A program made the position numbers and the translations under genes. Positions 59,307 through 64,000 of a stretch of DNA of 64,000 bases are shown piece after piece (positions within the stretch are counted from its first letter, which is position 1; each line of letters starts with the position of its first letter). Source of the DNA: Auanema rhodensis (taxonomy: Eukaryota; Nematoda; Chromadorea; Rhabditida; Rhabditidae); assembly GCA_964057225.1 (NCBI GenBank), contig OZ059896.1, forward strand, positions 1,860,001 to 1,924,000. Reading direction: 5' to 3'. Under the pieces are notes generated by a model that had not been told where the DNA came from, searched no databases, and saw nothing but the letters and a program-made list of their open reading frames with translations.

Positions 59307-61412
59307 ATATCAACTGATATAAGTTCACACTTATATCCTCGATTTTCACCCTGAAGAATTAATTTTTTTGTTGAATAACAATGTCCATCGTCTTTGTCTT
59401 GAAAAAAGGAATCTAAAAACATCTACTTTTTGTGAAATTATTTTGAAATTTTTCGGGAAAATTTTTGTCAAAATGTTTTTGGAAGCATTGTTGAGTGTAC
59501 ATGGAAACTCAACATACACTAATGCATCATTTTTCAAACGATCATAACTAATTTTTGTATTGAGCGTTTCTCCATGTAGTATAGTGCATTCGATGCGGAT
59601 TTTTAAGCTGCGTCGATCTGTGTTATCAGATTTGCGCTAGCTTGAAAATGCACCGAGATATCAACTGATATAGGTTCACACTTATATCCTCGATTTTCAC
59701 CCTGAAGATTTAATTTTTTCGTTGAATAACATTGTCCATCGTCTTTGTCTTGAAAAAAGGAATCTAAAAACATCTACTTTTTGTGAAATTATTTTGAAAT
59801 TTTTCGGGAAAATTTTTGTCAAAATGTTTTTGGAAGCATTGTTGAGTGTACATGGAAACTCAACATACACTAATGCATCATTTTTCAAACGATCATAACT
59901 AATTTTTGTATTGAGCGTTTCTCCATGTAGTATAGTGCATTCGATGCGGATTTTTAAGCTGCGTCGATCTGTGTTATCAGATTTGCGCTAGCTTGAAAAT
60001 GCACCGAGATATCAACTGATATAGGTTCACACTTATATCCTCGATTTTCACCCTGAAGATTTAATTTTTTCGTTGAATAACATTGTCCATCGTCTTTGTC
60101 TTGAAAAAAGGAATCTAAAAACATCTACTTTTTGTGAAATTATTTCGAAATTTTTCGGGAAAATTTTTGTCAAAATGTTTTTGGAAGCATTGTTGAGTGT
60201 ACATGGAAACTCAACATACACTAATGCATCATTTTTCAAACGATCATAACTAATTTTTGTATTGAGCGTTTCTCCATGTAGTATAGTGCATTCGATGCGG
60301 ATTTTTAAGCTGCGTCGATCTGTGTTATCAGATTTGCGCTAGCTTGAAAATGCACCGAGATATCAACTGATATAGGTTCACACTTATATCCTCGATTTTC
60401 ACCCTGAAGATTTAATTTTTTCGTTGAATAACATTGTCCATCGTCTTTGTCTTGAAAAAAGGAATCTAAAAACATCTACTTTTTGTGAAATTATTTTGAA
60501 ATTTTTCGGGAAAATTTTTGTCAAAATGTTTTTGGAAGCATTGTTGAGTGTACATGGAAACTCAACATACACTAATGCATCATTTTTCAAACGATCATAA
60601 CTAATTTTTGTATTGAGCGTTTCTCCATGTAGTATAGTGCATTCGATGCGGATTTTTAAGCTGCGTCGATCTGTGTTATCAGATTTGCGCTAGCTTGAAA
60701 ATGCACCGAGATATCAACTGATATAGGTTCACACTTATATCCTCGATTTTCACCCTGAAGATTTAATTTTTTCGTTGAATAACATTGTCCATCGTCTTTG
60801 TCTTGAAAAAAGGAATCTAAAAACATCTACTTTTTGTGAAATTATTTCGAAATTTTTCGGGAAAATTTTTGTCAAAATGTTTTTGGAAGCATTGTTGAGT
60901 GTACATGGAAACTCAACATACACTAATGCATCATTTTTCAAACGATCATAACTAATTTTTGTATTGAGCGTTTCTCCATGTAGTATAGTGCATTCGATGC
61001 GGATTTTTAAGCTGCGTCGATCTGTGTTATCAGATTTGCGCTAGCTTGAAAATGCACCGAGATATCAACTGATATAGGTTCACACTTATATCCTCGATTT
61101 TCACCCTGAAGATTTAATTTTTTCGTTGAATAACATTGTCCATCGTCTTTGTCTTGAAAAAAGGAATCTAAAAACATCTACTTTTTGTGAAATTATTTTG
61201 AAATTTTTCGGGAAAATTTTTGTCAAAATGTTTTTGGAAGCATTGTTGAGTGTACATGAAAACTCAACATACACTAATGCATCATTTTTCAAACGATCAT
61301 AACTAATTTTTGTATTGAGCGTTTCTCCATGTAGTATAGTGCATTCGATGCGGATTTTTAAGCTGCGTCGATCTGTGTTATCAGATTTGCGCTAGCTTAA
61401 AAATGCACCGAG
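59307..61412. repeat. A16-to-S unit of six monomers (2106 bp)
   Basis: Order: A16 unit, M, E, M, E, S with A338. The M-E pair is present twice (59658-60359 and 60360-61061), so the unit is longer than its neighbour by one extra dimer. Confidence 0.88.
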
Positions 61413-63869
61413 ATATCAACTGATATAAGTTCACACTTATATCCTCGATTTTCACCCTGAAGAATTAATTTTTTTGTTGAATAACAATGTCCATCGTCTT
61501 TGTCTTGAAAAAAGGAATCTAAAAACATCTACTTTTTGTGAAATTATTTTGAAATTTTTCGGGAAAATTTTTGTCAAAATGTTTTTGGAAGCATTGTTGA
61601 GTGTACATGGAAACTCAACATACACTAATGCATCATTTTTCAAACGATCATAACTAATTTTTGTATTGAGCGTTTCTCCATGTAGTATAGTGCATTCGAT
61701 GCGGATTTTTAAGCTGCGTCGATCTGTGTTATCAGATTTGCGCTAGCTTGAAAATGCACCGAGATATCAACTGATATAGGTTCACACTTATATCCTCGAT
61801 TTTCACCCTGAAGATTTAATTTTTTCGTTGAATAACATTGTCCATCGTCTTTGTCTTGAAAAAAGGAATCTAAAAACATCTACTTTTTGTGAAATTATTT
61901 TGAAATTTTTCGGGAAAATTTTTGTCAAAATGTTTTTGGAAGCATTGTTGAGTGTACATGGAAACTCAACATACACTAATGCATCATTTTTCAAACGATC
62001 ATAACTAATTTTTGTATTGAGCGTTTCTCCATGTAGTATAGTGCATTCGATGCGGATTTTTAAGCTGCGTCGATCTGTGTTATCAGATTTGCGCTAGCTT
62101 GAAAATGCACCGAGATATCAACTGATATAGGTTCACACTTATATCCTCGATTTTCACCCTGAAGATTTAATTTTTTCGTTGAATAACATTGTCCATCGTC
62201 TTTGTCTTGAAAAAAGGAATCTAAAAACATCTACTTTTTGTGAAATTATTTCGAAATTTTTCGGGAAAATTTTTGTCAAAATGTTTTTGGAAGCATTGTT
62301 GAGTGTACATGGAAACTCAACATACACTAATGCATCATTTTTCAAACGATCATAACTAATTTTTGTATTGAGCGTTTCTCCATGTAGTATAGTGCATTCG
62401 ATGCGGATTTTTAAGCTGCGTCGATCTGTGTTATCAGATTTGCGCTAGCTTGAAAATGCACCGAGATATCAACTGATATAGGTTCACACTTATATCCTCG
62501 ATTTTCACCGTGAAGAATTAATTTTTTTGTTGAATAACAATGTCCATCGTCTTTGTCTTGAAAAAAGGAATCTAAAAACATCTACTTTTTGTGAAATTAT
62601 TTTGAAATTTTTCGTGAAAATTTTTGTCAAAATGTTTTTGGAAGCATTGTTGAGTGTACATGGAAACTCAACATACACTAATGCATCATTTTTCAAACGA
62701 TCATAACTAATTTTTGTATTGAGCGTTTCTCCATGTAGTATAGTGCATTCGATGCGGATTTTTAAGCTGCGTCGATCTGTGTTATCAGATTTGCGCTAGC
62801 TTGAAAATGCACCGAGATATCAACTGATATAGGTTCACACTTATATCCTCGATTTTCACCGTGAAGAATTAATTTTTTTGTTGAATAACAATGTCCATCG
62901 TCTTTGTCTTGAAAAAAGGAATCTAAAAACATCTACTTTTTGTGAAATTATTTTGAAATTTTTCGGGAAAATTTTTGTCAAAATGTTTTTGGAAGCATTG
63001 TTGAGTGTACATGGAAACTCAACATACACTAATGCCTCATTTTTCAAACGATCATAACTAATTTTTGTATTGAGCGTTTCTCCATGTAGTATAGTGCATT
63101 CAATGCGGATTTTTAAGCTGCGTCGATCTGTGTTATCAGATTTGCGCTAGCTTGAAAATGCACCGAGATATCAACTGATATAGGTTCACACTTATATCCT
63201 CGATTTTCACCCTGAAGATTTAATTTTTTCGTTGAATAACATTGTCCATCGTCTTTGTCTTGAAAAAAGGAATCTAAAAACATCTACTTTTTGTGAAATT
63301 ATTTTGAAATTTTTCGGGAAAATTTTTGTCAAAATGTTTTTGGAAGCATTGTTGAGTGTACATGGAAACTCAACATACACTAATGCATCATTTTTCAAAC
63401 GATCATAACTAATTTTTGTATTGAGCGTTTCTCCATGTAGTATAGTGCATTCGATGCGGATTTTTAAGCTGCGTCGATCTGTGTTATCAGATTTGCGCTA
63501 GCTTGAAAATGCACCGAGATATCAACTGATATAGGTTCACACTTATATCCTCGATTTTCACCCTGAAGATTTAATTTTTTCGTTGAATAACATTGTCCAT
63601 CGTCTTTGTCTTGAAAAAAGGAATCTAAAAACATCTACTTTTTGTGAAATTATTTTGAAATTTTTCGGGAAAATTTTTGTCAAAATGTTTTTGGAAGCAT
63701 TGTTGAGTGTACATGAAAACTCAACATACACTAATGCATCATTTTTCAAACGATCATAACTAATTTTTGTATTGAGCGTTTCTCCATGTAGTATAGTGCA
63801 TTCGATGCGGATTTTTAAGCTGCGTCGATCTGTGTTATCAGATTTGCGCTAGCTTAAAAATGCACCGAG
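61413..63869. repeat. A16-to-S unit of seven monomers (2457 bp)
   Basis: Order: A16 unit, M, E, T, K, M, S with A338. The E-T-K-M-S part matches 55095-56849. The K unit at 62817 carries a private A286 (CATTCAATGC). Confidence 0.88.
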
Positions 63870-64000
63870 ATATCAACTGATATAAGTTCACACTTATATC
63901 CTCGATTTTCACCCTGAAGAATTAATTTTTTTGTTGAATAACAATGTCCATCGTCTTTGTCTTGAAAAAAGGAATCTAAAAACATCTACTTTTTGTGAAA
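63870..64000. repeat. Partial monomer at the window end (131 bp)
   Basis: m1-m131 of an A16/C45/A52/T63/A75 unit, the type that opens each A16-to-S unit. It shows that the array, and probably a further unit of the same kind, continues beyond the window. Confidence 0.95.

Larger units (their letters stand above)
1..64000. repeat. Satellite DNA array, 351-bp monomer, 182 complete copies plus a partial copy
   Basis: Any 351-bp segment recurs immediately downstream with about 95-100% identity from the first base to the last. The junction motif GATATC, the NsiI-like ATGCAT at m216-m221 and the NheI-like GCTAGC at m330-m335 recur once per unit. The distance from the first to the last complete unit equals 169 x 351 plus 13 x 350, and the thirteen short units can each be located, so no other net length change exists in 64 kb. 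All units have the same orientation and nothing is inserted. Both ends of the window lie inside the array, so its full size is unknown. Long pure arrays of this kind are known from eukaryotic centromeric and pericentromeric heterochromatin; that location is inferred here, not seen. I do not recognise the family by name. Confidence 0.99.

Noticed and set aside
1-64000. CRISPR array or ribosomal intergenic repeat
   Set aside because: Repeats are 351 bp with no unique spacers, which excludes CRISPR. No rRNA, promoter cluster or other rDNA part is found anywhere, so an intergenic spacer array has no support.
1-64000. Assembly artefact (false repetition of one short read or unit)
   Set aside because: Rare linked variants form consistent nested blocks and unit lengths add up exactly, as expected for a real array. 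Local errors in copy number cannot be excluded from sequence alone, especially in the near-identical trimers at 17195-19298.

Overview
The whole window is one uninterrupted satellite DNA array. It is a head-to-tail tandem repeat of a 351-bp, AT-rich monomer (about 33% GC by hand count of the consensus). It holds 182 complete monomers (1-63869) and a 131-bp partial one (63870-64000). All copies have the same orientation. The spacing accounts exactly for 169 monomers of 351 bp and 13 of 350 bp. I see no unique DNA, transposon, RNA gene, convincing protein gene or array edge. This is how eukaryotic (peri)centromeric or other heterochromatic satellite looks. The observed CpG count is not depleted (12 against about 9.4 expected), which fits a lightly methylated genome such as many invertebrates, but I do not recognise the satellite family and cannot name the organism.

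Coordinates within a monomer are written m1-m351, where m1 is the first A after the G of the GATATC that spans each junction; the first monomer is window bases 1-351. Diagnostic bases define subtypes. A1 has A128/T131/C137, G157, A182 and usually A234, with C63 and A71. A2 has the same core with T63 and G71. D is 350 bp, with C127 and a changed m150-m155 tract. L has A95. S has A198. T has T150. E has C138. M has C45/T52/C63/T75 without the other marks. V has C116. K has C220. The most different subtypes (A1 and S) differ at about 16 of 351 positions, whereas copies inside a recent duplication differ at about 0-2 positions per monomer.

Layout. The left domain (1-23861) is rich in A1/A2 monomers and is built from a 9-monomer tandem duplication (2808-9121, period 3157), an overlapping 13-monomer duplication (7718-16492, period 4563), a 3-monomer duplication (17195-19298, period 1052) and a 7-monomer duplication (19299-23861, period 2457). 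At 23862 the composition changes abruptly: T monomers appear for the first time, and A2 disappears. The right domain (23862-64000) carries 3- and 4-monomer duplications (23862-29126), a 14-monomer-spaced duplication with a mosaic second copy (29127-38952), a 24-monomer-spaced duplication containing D cassettes (38953-53690) and an expansion of an S-L dimer (49129-51936), and finally units of 4, 6 and 7 monomers with constant ends (57903-63869).

All the structure can be explained by in-register unequal exchange and short gene conversion, always in whole monomers. The only internal features that may have function are three dyad-symmetric elements per monomer (m1-m31, m182-m209, m299-m337) and a run of A/T tracts (m96-m174). 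Their role is not shown by the sequence. The most useful content is the record of nested, ordered duplications, one very short conversion patch and a sharp boundary between two homogenisation domains.
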